Numbered from the stretch's first letter, positions 42,239 to 51,389 are shown. The stretch: DNA of 64,000 bases from Streptomyces corallincola (GCF_019104725.1 NZ_JAHRXF010000010.1:62001-126000), one strand, 5' to 3'. The notes: a model not told the origin generated them from the sequence alone. Translations and numbers: made by a program.

Positions 42239-42721
42239 GGTGACGTGACTTCTTTCCGGTGTGCGCCGCCAACTCGGTGAGCCGGAGGGTTGATTGACGT
42301 GCCGGGCCGGTGCCGTGCCACTGCGCGGAGTCGGCCGACCGTTGACCGTACAGGGCCAAGGAAAAGCCCGGGAGTGGTCACCGTACGGTGAACGCCCCCG
42401 AGGATCGGTCGGCCGCCGAAGGCGCGGGCCGAGCCGACGCGGACGAGAGGAAAACCCTCATCCCCCGTTTCCCGGCACAGCCTGCGGGGATGCCCTTCCT
42501 GTCTCCGGAAGCACCCCGCCCCGTACGCCACGCTCCACCGGCCCGCGCCCTCACTCGCCTCAGCCGCCCGCTCCGCCCGCGCGCTCCCCTCCCGCTCCCC
42601 TCCCGCTCCCTGGCCGACATGCGGGGTACGCCGTACGAGTGCACAGTGGGAGAGGCCCGCTGCCCTTACCGGTCCCGCCGGTACCGGCACAGCTTCGACG
42701 GTGTTTCGGCGGGGAGGCCCG
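42239..42721. other. 483-bp GC-rich gap without a supported gene
   Basis: Open frames exist on both strands but are Arg/Pro-rich shadows. The right end contains the GGGGAGG ribosome site of the 41-residue membrane protein. CCGTACGGTGA-like inverted half-sites near 42380 are too weak to call. Confidence 0.5.
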
Positions 42722-42847
42722 ATGGTCGCCATAGCCTTTGCCCTGTTCATGCCGGTCGCCATGCTCCTGCTGCTCCTCGGAATGGACGCGTTCAGCAATC
42801 TGCTGTTCCCCGAGGACAAACCGAGCGACGAGACGACGGCACCCTGA
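42722..42847 (+). CDS. 41-residue single-pass membrane peptide
   Basis: The frame opens at ATG 42722, 5 nt after GGGGAGG. The peptide has one hydrophobic helix, VAIAFALFMPVAMLLLLLG, followed by MDAFSNLLFPEDKPSDETTAP. The membrane helix and acidic tail with a good ribosome site support a real gene. Small proteins of this kind are common but unnamed in Streptomyces. Confidence 0.6.
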   Translation: MVAIAFALFMPVAMLLLLLGMDAFSNLLFPEDKPSDETTAP

Positions 42848-43157
42848 CACACCCCGGACATCCGACCCTGACTCCACCCGCGCCCGGCCCGTACGCCCCG
42901 TATGCCTCGTACGCCTCGTATGGGGAGCCGAGCCGACTTCCTCCGCGCGGGCCCGTACGCCCCCGGCACCCGTACCCGCGGGCCGCCGGGGGCGTACGTG
43001 CGTGCGCGGGGGATATCCATTGGCGTCAAACCTCCCACCTCACTAAAATCCCCCCTCTTGCCCGCCTCCCCCTCGGAGCGCCGCCGCCCGGACGGAAACC
43101 GGACGGCACCGTCACAGCCCGCACACAGCCCGCAGCAGGCCATCCGGAGGCACTCCC
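42848..43157. other. 310-bp gap upstream of the HelD-like gene
   Basis: Four 9-bp repeats of the type cgta(c/t)gcct occur at 42890-42925. AT-richer DNA near 43030 (cctcactaaaatccc) may contain the promoter of the helicase gene. No gene seen. Confidence 0.5.
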
Positions 43158-45263
43158 TTGTCCACCCCCGCCCACGACACGACGACCGGTGCGACCCCCG
43201 GTACGGACGCCCGTACGGACTCCGGCACGACGGCCGACCCGCTCACCCGCGAGCGCACCCACCTCACCGCCTCCCGCTCGGCCCTGCGCGCGATGCGCGA
43301 GGACGCGGAGGCGCTGAACATCCGCGATGTCACCGCGAACTGGGTCAACGCCGAGGTGCTGGCCCGCCAGATCGACGACCGGATCAAGGCGCTGGCCGAC
43401 CTCAGCGACACCCCGCTCTTCTTCGGGCGGCTGGACTATCTGCACGCGCCGGGCCTGGCGGCGGCCGAGGGGGCGGACGGCGAGCGCTTCTACATCGGGC
43501 GTCGGCACGTCCACGACGCGGACGGCGACCCGATGGTGATCGACTGGCGCGCGCCGGTGTCGCAGCCGTTCTACCGGGCGTCGAAGAAGGACCCGCAGGA
43601 CATCGCGCTGCGCCGCCGCTTCGGCTACACCGGCGGCGAGCTGACCGCGTACGAGGACGAGCACCTGTCCGACCCGGCCGAGGCCGCCGCGACCAGCAAG
43701 CTGCTCCAGCAGGAGATCGAGCGCCCGCGTGTCGGCCCGATGCGGGACATCGTCGCCACCATCCAGCCCGAGCAGGACGAGATCGTCCGCAGCGGGCTGG
43801 GCGGCACGGTCTGCGTGCAGGGCGGTCCCGGCACCGGCAAGACGGCCGTCGGTCTGCACCGGGTGGCGTATCTGCTGTACGCGCACCGGGAGCGGCTGGC
43901 GCGCACCGGCACGCTGGTCATCGGGCCGAACCGGTCGTTCCTGCACTACATCGAGCAGGTGCTGCCCGCCCTCGGTGAGCTGAGCGTGCGGCAGGCGACC
44001 GTGGACGATCTGGTCGCCCACGTCGAGGTGCGCGGCACCGACGAGGCACCGGCGGCCGTGCTCAAGGGCGACGCGCGGATGGCGGAGGTGCTGCGCCGGG
44101 CGCTGTACTCCCACGTCACGATGCCCACCGAGCCGGTGATGGTCGTCCGCGGCTCCCGCCGGTGGCGCGTCCCGGCGTACGAGCTGGAGGAGGTCGTGCG
44201 CGAGCTGCTGGACCGGGACATCCGCTACGGCGCGGCCCGCGACGCGCTGCCGCAGCGGATCGCGCACGCGGTGCTGGTGCAGATGGAGCGGGCCGGGGAG
44301 GCGCCGGACGACCGGGTGCAGGACGCGGTGGCCCGCAACAGCGCGGTCAAGGCGGCCGTGAAGGCGGTGTGGCCCGCCGTGGACCCGGCCAAGCTGGTGC
44401 TGCGGCTGCTCTCGGACCCGGAGTTCCTCGCGGAGCACGCGGAGGGGCTGCTGGACGTGGAGGAGCAGAAGACGATCCTCCGGGCGAAGCCCGCGCGCAG
44501 TGTGAAGAGCGCCAAGTGGTCCGCCGCGGACGCGGTGTTGATCGACGAGGCGGGCGATCTGATCCAGCGCACCCACTCGCTCGGGCATGTCGTGCTGGAC
44601 GAGGCGCAGGACCTCTCCCCCATGCAGTACCGCGCCGTCGGCCGCCGCTGCACCACCGGCAGCGCGACCGTCCTCGGCGACCTCGCGCAGGGCACCACCC
44701 CCTGGGCCACCCGCAGTTGGCGGGAGGCGCTGGCCCACCTCGGCAAGACGGAGGGCGTGGTCGAGGAGCTGACGGCCGGTTTCCGTGTCCCGACCGACGT
44801 CATCACCTACGCCTCCCGGCTGCTCCCGCACATCGCGCCCGGCCTCACCCCGGTCGCCTCGGTCCGTGAGAACCCCGGTTTCTTCGAGGTCCGCGCCACC
44901 GGTGAGGGCCCGGCCGAAGTCGTCGCCGCCTGCGCGGAGTTGCTCGGCCGCGAGGGTTCCGTGGGCCTCATCGCCGCCGACGCCCGCGTCCCCGCCCTCG
45001 CCGACGCCCTCACCGCCGCCGGAATCGGCCACCTCACCCCCGGCGAGGAGACCACCCTCGACACCCGCCTCACCCTGGTCCCCGCCTCCCTCGCCAAGGG
45101 CCTGGAGTACGACTACGTCGTCCTCGACGAACCCGCCGCCGTCGTCTCCGGCGAACCCGACGAACGAACCGGCCTGCGGCGCCTCTACGTCGCCCTGACC
45201 CGAGCGGTGTCGGGCCTGATCGTGACGCACGCGGCGGAACTCCCGGAGCAGCTCGGGGAGTAG
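43158..45263 (+). CDS. helD: HelD-like UvrD/Rep-family helicase, RNA polymerase-associated
   Basis: A 701-residue protein starting at TTG 43158, with GGAGG 7 nt upstream. An N-terminal antiparallel coiled coil (LTASRSALRAMREDAEALNIRD, then LARQIDDRIKALADL) precedes a split SF1 helicase core. Walker A GGPGTGKTA has K228; motif II is VVLDEAQDLSPMQ; motif VI region is RRLYVALTRAVSGL. The AEALN-type coiled coil and size match actinobacterial HelD proteins, which release stalled RNA polymerase and can confer rifampicin tolerance. Assignment to HelD rather than UvrD is from the coiled-coil N-terminus. Confidence 0.88.
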   Translation: MSTPAHDTTTGATPGTDARTDSGTTADPLTRERTHLTASRSALRAMREDAEALNIRDVTANWVNAEVLARQIDDRIKALADLSDTPLFFGRLDYLHAPGLAAAEGADGERFYIGRRHVHDADGDPMVIDWRAPVSQPFYRASKKDPQDIALRRRFGYTGGELTAYEDEHLSDPAEAAATSKLLQQEIERPRVGPMRDIVATIQPEQDEIVRSGLGGTVCVQGGPGTGKTAVGLHRVAYLLYAHRERLARTGTLVIGPNRSFLHYIEQVLPALGELSVRQATVDDLVAHVEVRGTDEAPAAVLKGDARMAEVLRRALYSHVTMPTEPVMVVRGSRRWRVPAYELEEVVRELLDRDIRYGAARDALPQRIAHAVLVQMERAGEAPDDRVQDAVARNSAVKAAVKAVWPAVDPAKLVLRLLSDPEFLAEHAEGLLDVEEQKTILRAKPARSVKSAKWSAADAVLIDEAGDLIQRTHSLGHVVLDEAQDLSPMQYRAVGRRCTTGSATVLGDLAQGTTPWATRSWREALAHLGKTEGVVEELTAGFRVPTDVITYASRLLPHIAPGLTPVASVRENPGFFEVRATGEGPAEVVAACAELLGREGSVGLIAADARVPALADALTAAGIGHLTPGEETTLDTRLTLVPASLAKGLEYDYVVLDEPAAVVSGEPDERTGLRRLYVALTRAVSGLIVTHAAELPEQLGE

Positions 45264-45399
45264 CCCACGCGGGCGCGGGGGCCGCGTTCTCCGGTGCCGT
45301 ACGGACCCCCGGCCGATCCCGGTTCCGCAATCCGAACGGCGGCCTTCATGTGGACGCGGTTCCCTTCCCGGTCCGGCCGGCGGCGGGGAGTTGTGGCGA

Positions 45400-45440
45400 T
45401 ACGGCATACCGAAGGCCCCTTGGACTTCGGTATGCCGTAT
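45400..45440. terminator. Strong bidirectional hairpin
   Basis: Perfect 16-bp arms at 45400-45415 and 45425-45440 enclose a 9-nt loop. It separates the HelD-like gene from the convergent 31-residue gene. Confidence 0.85.
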
Positions 45441-45458
45441 TCGCCTGCCGAGGGCACG

Positions 45459-45554
45459 TCATCGACGCCGCACGACCCAGACCGCGGCACCGACGACGGC
45501 GAGCATGACGATGACGAAGGACAGGACGGGCCAGAGGTCGAGCATTCCGAACAT
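45459..45554 (-). CDS. 31-residue single-pass membrane peptide
   Basis: A frame opens at ATG 45554 with GAGGAG 5 nt upstream. The peptide starts MFGMLDLWPVLSFVIV and ends AAVWVVRRR, one membrane helix with a basic end. A hairpin terminator follows the stop. Too short for homology judgement, but all expression signals are present. Confidence 0.55.
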   Translation of the reverse strand: MFGMLDLWPVLSFVIVMLAVVGAAVWVVRRR

Positions 45555-46319
45555 GGCTACTCCTCATGCGGTGATGGGTGAGCTGGATGGCGTTCTCGGT
45601 GCCCGATTGGGCTCACCACAGCACCGGCGGTTTCGACCCTGACGCCCCGCCGCCCTGGACGGCACTCACATTCAGGAACTTCACCCGCTGGTCGCCGGAG
45701 AGCGCCTGGTGCTGCCGAAGGACCGTGACCGCACCCCCGTGCGGTCATCACCGCGAGTTGATTTCGTTCCCCCTCTCGCGGTGACGGATGGAACCCTACC
45801 GGGATATGCGGGCACTTCGGGAAATAACTTCATCGGCCGTACTGGCGGAATCCGCGCCTCACCTGCGATGTCTACGCAGAGTGGTCCTGCACCGAGGTCC
45901 AGCGGTATCAATCGGGATATACCGAAGCCGATTCCGTAATCACCCAATGTCGATGTGAAGCAGATCACATCACCTATTTGAGACGGAATTGAGCTTTCCT
46001 GAATCCGCCCCCGAAAACGCCCGAGGAGCGCTGGGGCACGGCTTGAGCGTTTCATTGCGCGCCAGGCAAATGAGCACTACAACGCTTACGGTCGGGCACT
46101 TCTGATGCCGCCGAGGTCTTCCCGGCGAAAGGGTCTTGGCGAACAAGTTCCGGAATCGCGTGGTTGGTTCGGGACATGAGTGGCCGGTCGGGGTGGAGAA
46201 GCGGGGCGGACGCACGGCGCGGCCCGTCAACTCCTCCGCACCGAACTCGGCTGCACCGCCGACCACTTGTGCCGTACCGAGGAACTCCCGACGCCGGGAG
46301 TCGTCCGTGCGCGGGTGTC
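45555..46319. other. 765-bp gene-poor region of lower GC
   Basis: 45820-46150 is distinctly AT-richer than its surroundings and has no frame with Streptomyces codon bias. It contains a perfect CRP-type palindrome at 45954-45969. From about 46195 to 46320 the plus strand can encode ARQLLRTELGCTADHL, reminiscent of the start of GNAT-type acetyltransferases, possibly a truncated gene running into cutC from the other side. Confidence 0.5.
45954..45969. promoter_or_regulatory. Perfect CRP/FNR-type palindrome
   Basis: TGTGA-AGCAGA-TCACA is an exact match to the bacterial CRP consensus of TGTGA, six bases, TCACA. Streptomyces encodes a CRP homologue that uses a GTG-N6-CAC-type site. No clear gene starts within 100 bp on either side. 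Confidence 0.5.
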
Positions 46320-47015
46320 TCAGGCCGCCGTGTCCAGGGTCGTGCGCCATTGGGCCACCGATTCCGCCGAGACCGGCCCCGTCCAGCCGTCCGGGCGGGC
46401 CGCGCCGCCGATGTGGAAGGCGTGAAGTCCGGCCGTGCGGAGGGCGGGGACGTGGTCGAGGCGGAGGCCGCCGCCGACGAGGACGGTCTGGGCGTAGCCG
46501 GGTTCGCCGCGGCGGCCCGCTTCGGCGCAGAGGGTGGGGAGTCCGGCGTCCACGCCGGAGGCGGAGCCCGCGGTGAGGTAGGTGTCGAGGCCGGGGAGTC
46601 CGGCGAGACGGCGGCGCAGGCGGGCGCGGTCGGTGGCGCGGTCGATGGCCCGGTGGAACGTCCAGCGGCAGCCGTCCAGTTCCGCGACCAGCCGCTCCAC
46701 CGCCGACAGGTCCACCCCGCCGGACGTGTCCAGGAAGCCGAGGACGAACTGGTCCGCGCCCGCCGCGCGCAACTCGCCCGCCATCCCCGCCAGGCGGTCC
46801 AGGTCGCCCGCCGCGAACCCGTCCGCCAGCCGCAGCATCACGCGCAGGTCGATGTCCACGGCGGCCCGGATCGCGGCCACCGTGGCGACCGAGGGGGTCA
46901 GTCCGTCGGCGGCCATCTCGGTGACCAGCTCCAGCCGGTCCGCGCCGCCCGCCTGCGCGGCGACCGCGTCCTCGACGTCCAGCGCGATCACCTCCAGGAC
47001 CGCACGCTCGCTCAT
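46320..47015 (-). CDS. cutC: CutC family protein
   Basis: A 231-residue TIM-barrel protein. LEVIALDVEDAVAAQAGGADRLELVTEMAADGLTPS is the family N-terminus; DIDLRVMLR and GADQFVLGFLDTSGGVDL follow, then FHRAIDR and YLTAGSASGVDAGL. CutC was linked to copper tolerance in E. coli, but the role is disputed. Length is normal for the family. It is divergent from the HD hydrolase gene. Confidence 0.9.
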   Translation of the reverse strand: MSERAVLEVIALDVEDAVAAQAGGADRLELVTEMAADGLTPSVATVAAIRAAVDIDLRVMLRLADGFAAGDLDRLAGMAGELRAAGADQFVLGFLDTSGGVDLSAVERLVAELDGCRWTFHRAIDRATDRARLRRRLAGLPGLDTYLTAGSASGVDAGLPTLCAEAGRRGEPGYAQTVLVGGGLRLDHVPALRTAGLHAFHIGGAARPDGWTGPVSAESVAQWRTTLDTAA

Positions 47016-47177
47016 GACACCCCATTCGTCGGCGCCCCTCGGCGCACCCCAGTGGCTATAGGTCTAGTCCAATCAAGAGGGTACGCCCCAGAGCGGCCAC
47101 CGGGCGGCCCTCCGGGCAACACCACGGCGCGTACGCCCGGCGCACACGGAAGGGGTGCGCGCGGAACAATGGTCCGT

Positions 47178-47900
47178 ATGGCCGACCTCGACTCCCTGCG
47201 TCTCCGCTTCTCCCGCGCGCTGGACGGAGCCCGCACCACCGGCCCCACGGCCGACGACGGGCCCACGACCGCCAACGGGCGCACGGCCGACGCCGGAACC
47301 CCGTCCGCCACCGGGGCGGCCCCGGCCCCCGACCCCACCCCCTACGCCGACAACCTCCTCGCCCGCTGGCAGGAGCCCCAGCGCCGGTACCACACCCTCA
47401 CCCACCTCACCGCCGTCCTCGACCACGTGGACACCCTCGCCGCGCACGCCGCCGACCCCGACGCCGTCCGGCTGGCCGCCTGGTTCCACGACGCGGTGTA
47501 TCTGCCGGAGCGGTCGGAGAACGAGGAGCGGTCGGCGCGGCTCGCGGAACGCGCGCTGCCGGAGGCGGGCGTGGACGCGGGGCGTACGGCGGAGGTGGCG
47601 CGGCTGGTCCGGCTGACCGTGTCGCACGACCCGGCGGACGACGACCGGAACGGCCAGGTGCTGTGCGACGCCGACCTCGCGGTGCTGGCCGCGCCCCCGG
47701 CCGCGTACGCCGCGTACACCGCCGAGATCCGCGCGGAGTACCACTTCGTACCCAACGACGCGTTCCGCGAGGGGCGTTCGGCGGTACTGCGCCAACTCCT
47801 CACCCTGCCAAAGCTGTTCCGCACTCCGTACGGCGCGGAGCACTGGGAACGGACCGCCCGCCGGAACCTCGCCGGGGAACTGGAAATCCTCTCGCCGTGA
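47178..47900 (+). CDS. HD-domain metal-dependent phosphohydrolase-like protein
   Basis: A 240-residue protein. After a 35-residue Thr/Asp/Pro-rich insertion, the core shows YHTLTHLTAVLDHVD, AAWFHDAVYLPERSENEERSARLA, and LCDADLAVLAAPPAAY, with His, His-Asp and Asp metal ligands of HD hydrolases. This family is common in actinobacteria, with predicted nucleotidase activity. ATG 47169 is a possible alternative start. The stop lies 19 bp before the left MITE copy of the RiPP island. Confidence 0.85.
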   Translation: MADLDSLRLRFSRALDGARTTGPTADDGPTTANGRTADAGTPSATGAAPAPDPTPYADNLLARWQEPQRRYHTLTHLTAVLDHVDTLAAHAADPDAVRLAAWFHDAVYLPERSENEERSARLAERALPEAGVDAGRTAEVARLVRLTVSHDPADDDRNGQVLCDADLAVLAAPPAAYAAYTAEIRAEYHFVPNDAFREGRSAVLRQLLTLPKLFRTPYGAEHWERTARRNLAGELEILSP

Positions 47901-47919
47901 CCGTCCGCCGCTTCTACGA

Positions 47920-48079
47920 GCTGTCCCGTAATCTCCGGTGGGTCGGCGCACGGCGTCAGATGCAGTGCATCGCAAAGCCGAGAGTCGTCCTCGCACTGAG
48001 CGTATTCGGGCGACCCCGACAACGCTGCGGGGTGCCGTAGCTGTCGTCGTGCGCCCGCCGGGGATTACGGGACGGCCCT
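47920..48079. mobile_element. MITE-like element, left copy
   Basis: A 160-bp sequence matching the reverse complement of 59648-59807 at all but four positions. Its two ends are themselves imperfect inverted repeats of about 28-32 bp that begin GCTGTCCCGTAAT. It has no transposase, so it must be mobilised in trans. No clear target duplication is visible. Confidence 0.85.
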
Positions 48080-48238
48080 GAGGCGCCTGCCGTGGAGGTC
48101 GTCGAGGGACGCCGTCAGGAGTTCGATCTGGAACTCACTCCGGTGTCGCAAGAGCGCATCGATTAACGCATTGTCGGCGATGCGCCTATGGGCGGCACGC
48201 TGACTCGCTCGGACGGTGTTCCCGCGAGCACGGGCCAT
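48065..48238 (-). pseudogene. Short basic protein fragment ending in the MITE
   Basis: An ATG at 48238 opens a 57-codon frame: MARARGNTVRASQRAAHRRIA, then DALLRHRSEFQIELLTASLDDLHG. The last residues and the TAA stop come from the MITE end. The sequence looks like the N-terminus of a helical protein cut off by the MITE insertion. Family not identified. Confidence 0.35.
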
Positions 48239-48345
48239 GCTGGTGCGTGATCTACGGCAGAGTCCGCCCGCAGGCGACGAGGCCATCAGTCGCCCTGCCC
48301 CCGTCCCGACGGCCGGGGGCACGGGCCACGGCCCCGACCGGACGA

Positions 48346-50811
48346 TTAGGCGAGATCCATGCCGAGGAACGGGAACAGCGCGGTCCGTTCACGGGCACTG
48401 GCCAGAGCCAGCAACGCGGCCGCCGAGCCGGTGGCAAGGTCGGTGGACAACCTGAAGCGGCGATCACCGATGAAGTCGACGGATTCGTCCTGCACGGAGA
48501 CCGCGTTCCAGCCCAGCGCGCGAACATGTGCGTCGACAGGGAGGCCGTGGTCGACACGGGCGATGACCGTGCCCGACCGGCCCGTCCACAGGCCGAAGCC
48601 GAGGGCGAGGCAGTCCAGGGACCGTGCCACCTTCTCGTGCTCCTCCCGTAGTTCCTCCGCGCCGAAGCGGACAGCCGCCCGAGCGACGGCCGCGATGCCG
48701 CCGGTGCCGTCCAGCCCGGCTGCGGTCCTCCGAGCGGTGTCCAGTGCCTGCAGGTCACGGGTGAGTTCCTCGGTCGCCCGGGTCAGAAAAGCCGAGTCAC
48801 CGGTAGCGCGGTGAAGGTGCACATGGAGCAGCGCCGGCCCGGTACGGCCGTGCAGCAGGCCGATCTGACGGACCTCTCTCGACCCATGGCCAACCTTCTC
48901 CGCGAGGTCCACCGCGGCGTCGAGCCACCTTGCCACGCCGGTCGCCCGGTGATGGGCGAGTACCGCGAGGGCGAGGCCCGAACGGCCGGAGGCGAAGGAG
49001 TCCGTCACTCCCCGGTCGTCGGCTTGGAGCAGGGCCCGCTCCAGCACCTCGGTGGCCAGGTCGTGTTCGCCCAGCTCATCGAGGGTGAGACCCAGGCCCG
49101 CCAGGCCGGTGTTGAAACCGGGTCCGTCTCCCCCTTCCCCGCCCTTGACACGGTCGACCAGCCAGCGGACGTGGTCGTCGGGCACGGCATGCCCGGCACG
49201 GGACAGAGCCCACAGAACTCCAGCTGCCCCGTAGGCGAAGGTGGTCCCGCCGCCGGGGGTCATGAACTGCAGCGGGTCGCCCGGGTAGAGCCGGTCCGTG
49301 CGGTCGGGCGTGGCGTTGCCGAGCACCGAACGCACGATGCGTGCCTCCACGCCGGAGCTCTCCGCGGCCTCGGGCCAGGCGATGCCGTAGCCCGCAGGTG
49401 CGCCCGGCTGTTCCGGGTCGAGCCGGTCAAGGATCGAGTCGACGAATGCGGCGGGCACGTCGAAGTCACGGATCATGCAGCTCACCAGCTGGCGAACCTT
49501 GCCGGCGCCCCACGGCACGGCTTGCGGTACGGGGACGAACAGGGTGAGTTTCAGTACGGCGAGGGCGTACCGGTCGACGTCCGGTCCGACCAGGTGGTGG
49601 GGAGCCTTGAACCCGAGGGTTCCGAGTGCCTGCGGCTCGGCGTGGTCGACGGGCACCGCGGTCTCCAGATCGATGAAGACGACCTGATCATCGTCGGTGA
49701 CGAGGACGTTGGCAGGGTGCAGGTCGCCGAAGACGACGCCTCGTTCGTGCATCTCGTCAAGTCCCTGCTCGACCTTTCGCAGAACGTCCAGTGCCCAGGT
49801 GCGGTAGGCGCGGCGCCCGGCGTGGCTATGGTCGCCGGTCGCGTACGGGTGCCGACTGGTCAGCAGCGCGGTCAACGGCTCACCATCGACGAACTGACGT
49901 GCCAGATAACGGTGTTCGTAGCCGACTAGGTGATCGATGACTTCCGGGATGCAGGACAGGCCACGCAACCGCTCCAGTGCCCAGCGTTCGCGTTCCATGC
50001 GTTCGACCGCGTCCGCGCCGGCGGCGTCCGTCCCGGCGAGTGGGCGGGCTTCGCGCAGCAGCACGTCCCGTCCGGTGCTGATCTCGGTCGCACGGTAGAC
50101 CCCGCCACCGTTGGAGTAGTGCAGGGCCTCGCGGATCTTGAACGGGAAGTCGCGCAGAGTACCCCGCCCGCGAGCCGCGACGGCCTCCTCCAGGAAGGGG
50201 GGTATCTCCAGCCACGCCGGAGGCCGGAACACCGGACGGCGCTCGTCGGGGACGAGGCTGCCGTCGGGGGCGGTGATCGCTGCGACCATCACGCCGCGCT
50301 GGTCGCGCGTCCACTTCCACATGTACGCGCCGTAGCGCACGTAAAGCGGCCCCTGCTTCCAGCGCAGATCCGTCAGGATGTACGGACCGGGGGTCCCTCC
50401 GACCAGTTCGTCCAGGCCGTGCAGGAGTTCCTCGGTCTGCAGGTCGTCGCGGGGATAGATCGTGATGAACTTGCCGCTGGCCGTGCGATCGCTGTTCTTC
50501 GAGCCGCGACGCTTGAGTACGGTGGCGCTGCGGATGAACTTGAAACTCACCTGTCGTTCAGTCAGATAGGGCACGACCGACTGCAGCAGGCCGTGGGCCG
50601 TGTCCGGGGTGCCGGACACATGGATCTTCCAGCCCTGCTCGGGAAGGCCGGCGCGAGCCGACGGGTGGCATATGGACCAGTCGCGGTTGTGTTCCATGAC
50701 CCAGCCGTCGGGCAGTGGCACGTCGAAGGCCGCCTCCGTCGATCCGGCGTCGGTGGTGTCGTAGAAGAACGTGCCGGGCCGACAGAACTCAAGGAACCGG
50801 AAGTCGAGCAT
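48346..50811 (-). CDS. Class III-like lanthipeptide synthetase (LanKC/RamC type)
   Basis: An 821-residue three-domain enzyme. Residues 1-200 are the lyase region (SFKFIRSATVLKRRGSKNSDRTASGKFITIYP). Residues 225-470 are a Ser/Thr-kinase-like domain, with catalytic D363 in VFGDLHPANV and D381 in VFIDLET. Residues 520-821 are a LanC-like cyclase with LLHGRTG (H654) and GRSG repeats, but lacking the Cys and Cys-His zinc ligands, hence class III rather than IV. It phosphorylates and eliminates Ser/Thr and forms (methyl)lanthionine or labionin. It is divergent from the precursor gene. Confidence 0.92.
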   Translation of the reverse strand: MLDFRFLEFCRPGTFFYDTTDAGSTEAAFDVPLPDGWVMEHNRDWSICHPSARAGLPEQGWKIHVSGTPDTAHGLLQSVVPYLTERQVSFKFIRSATVLKRRGSKNSDRTASGKFITIYPRDDLQTEELLHGLDELVGGTPGPYILTDLRWKQGPLYVRYGAYMWKWTRDQRGVMVAAITAPDGSLVPDERRPVFRPPAWLEIPPFLEEAVAARGRGTLRDFPFKIREALHYSNGGGVYRATEISTGRDVLLREARPLAGTDAAGADAVERMERERWALERLRGLSCIPEVIDHLVGYEHRYLARQFVDGEPLTALLTSRHPYATGDHSHAGRRAYRTWALDVLRKVEQGLDEMHERGVVFGDLHPANVLVTDDDQVVFIDLETAVPVDHAEPQALGTLGFKAPHHLVGPDVDRYALAVLKLTLFVPVPQAVPWGAGKVRQLVSCMIRDFDVPAAFVDSILDRLDPEQPGAPAGYGIAWPEAAESSGVEARIVRSVLGNATPDRTDRLYPGDPLQFMTPGGGTTFAYGAAGVLWALSRAGHAVPDDHVRWLVDRVKGGEGGDGPGFNTGLAGLGLTLDELGEHDLATEVLERALLQADDRGVTDSFASGRSGLALAVLAHHRATGVARWLDAAVDLAEKVGHGSREVRQIGLLHGRTGPALLHVHLHRATGDSAFLTRATEELTRDLQALDTARRTAAGLDGTGGIAAVARAAVRFGAEELREEHEKVARSLDCLALGFGLWTGRSGTVIARVDHGLPVDAHVRALGWNAVSVQDESVDFIGDRRFRLSTDLATGSAAALLALASARERTALFPFLGMDLA

Positions 50812-51113
50812 CCTGAGTGAACTCCTATGTCATCCGATCAGGGCACACATCCGGCGCGAAGTCGGCACTGGCGACACCACGCGAAAGCACGGAAGAGCCG
50901 AATAGCGCCCGACAGAGGCGGGTCGAATCTGGTAAAGAGACGTTAAATGAGTACCCGGGACCGGCTCGATGGATTGCGGAAAAGCCGCCCTTCTAATTAG
51001 CATCATAGCAATCGTCCGACAGCGAGAGGGAAGACCCGATACTTCGAGCCTTCCGATGTACTCCTGCTCAACGATACATGTGCGCAAGTGAGTCAAAACG
51101 AAGGAGGTAACCC
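50812..51113. promoter_or_regulatory. Divergent promoter region between synthetase and precursor genes
   Basis: 302 bp, AT-richer than the flanks. It must hold both promoters. TAATTAG-like and TAGCAA-like hexamers occur around 50992-51010 on the plus strand, without a sure -35 partner. A perfect AAGGAGGT ribosome site (51100-51107) serves the precursor. No regulator gene lies in the island, so control is probably from outside. Confidence 0.5.
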
Positions 51114-51320
51114 ATGAAATCGCTCGGTTCCACGGTTCTCGCCGAACCGGCGGAGACGCTGGTCGAGCTCGATCATCAGGAACTGATTGTTCCGGTGGAT
51201 TTCGATGACCAGGACCTTGAGACCTGGATGCAGGCCGTTCCCACCGCAGGCTGCGGCGGTGGGGGCGAAGGCTCGCCGTACTGCGGCAGCCACGACCCGA
51301 CGCGTCCCGGCCCGGTCTGA
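51114..51320 (+). CDS. Lanthipeptide precursor peptide
   Basis: A 68-residue peptide at ATG 51114, with AAGGAGGT 6 nt upstream and its own terminator downstream. Residues 1-40 are an acidic leader (LVELDHQELIVPVDFDDQ, then DLETWM). The presumed core (from about residue 41) is AVPTAGCGGGGEGSPYCGSH followed by DPTRPGPV. It has two Thr/Ser-x-x-Cys pairs: T44-C47 and S54-C57. These could make two four-residue (methyl)lanthionine rings. The gene is the only small, strongly translated gene beside the synthetase. The exact leader cleavage site is unknown. Confidence 0.85.
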   Translation: MKSLGSTVLAEPAETLVELDHQELIVPVDFDDQDLETWMQAVPTAGCGGGGEGSPYCGSHDPTRPGPV

Positions 51321-51352
51321 GCGGCAACAGCGGCCGGTAGATAAAAGCACCA

Positions 51353-51389
51353 CGAATGCCCCCGTGAATATCCTTCACGGGGGCATTCG
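51353..51389 (+). terminator. Terminator of the precursor gene
   Basis: Perfect 16-bp arms at 51353-51368 and 51374-51389 with a 5-nt loop. It lies between the precursor and the convergent ABC transporter gene and can serve both. Confidence 0.9.

Noticed and set aside
41227..42359. Long minus-strand frames extending the chaplin N-terminus
   Set aside because: The signal peptide and purine-rich ribosome site fix the start at 41801; upstream sequence is Arg-rich noise.
46180..46425. Plus-strand frame resembling the start of a GNAT acetyltransferase
   Set aside because: Similarity is limited to about 15 residues (ARQLLRTELGCTADHL), and the frame soon overlaps cutC antisense; too little to call a pseudogene.
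48811..49929. Long plus-strand frame opposite the lanthipeptide synthetase gene
   Set aside because: Antisense shadow; no recognisable motif, while the minus strand has a full three-domain enzyme.
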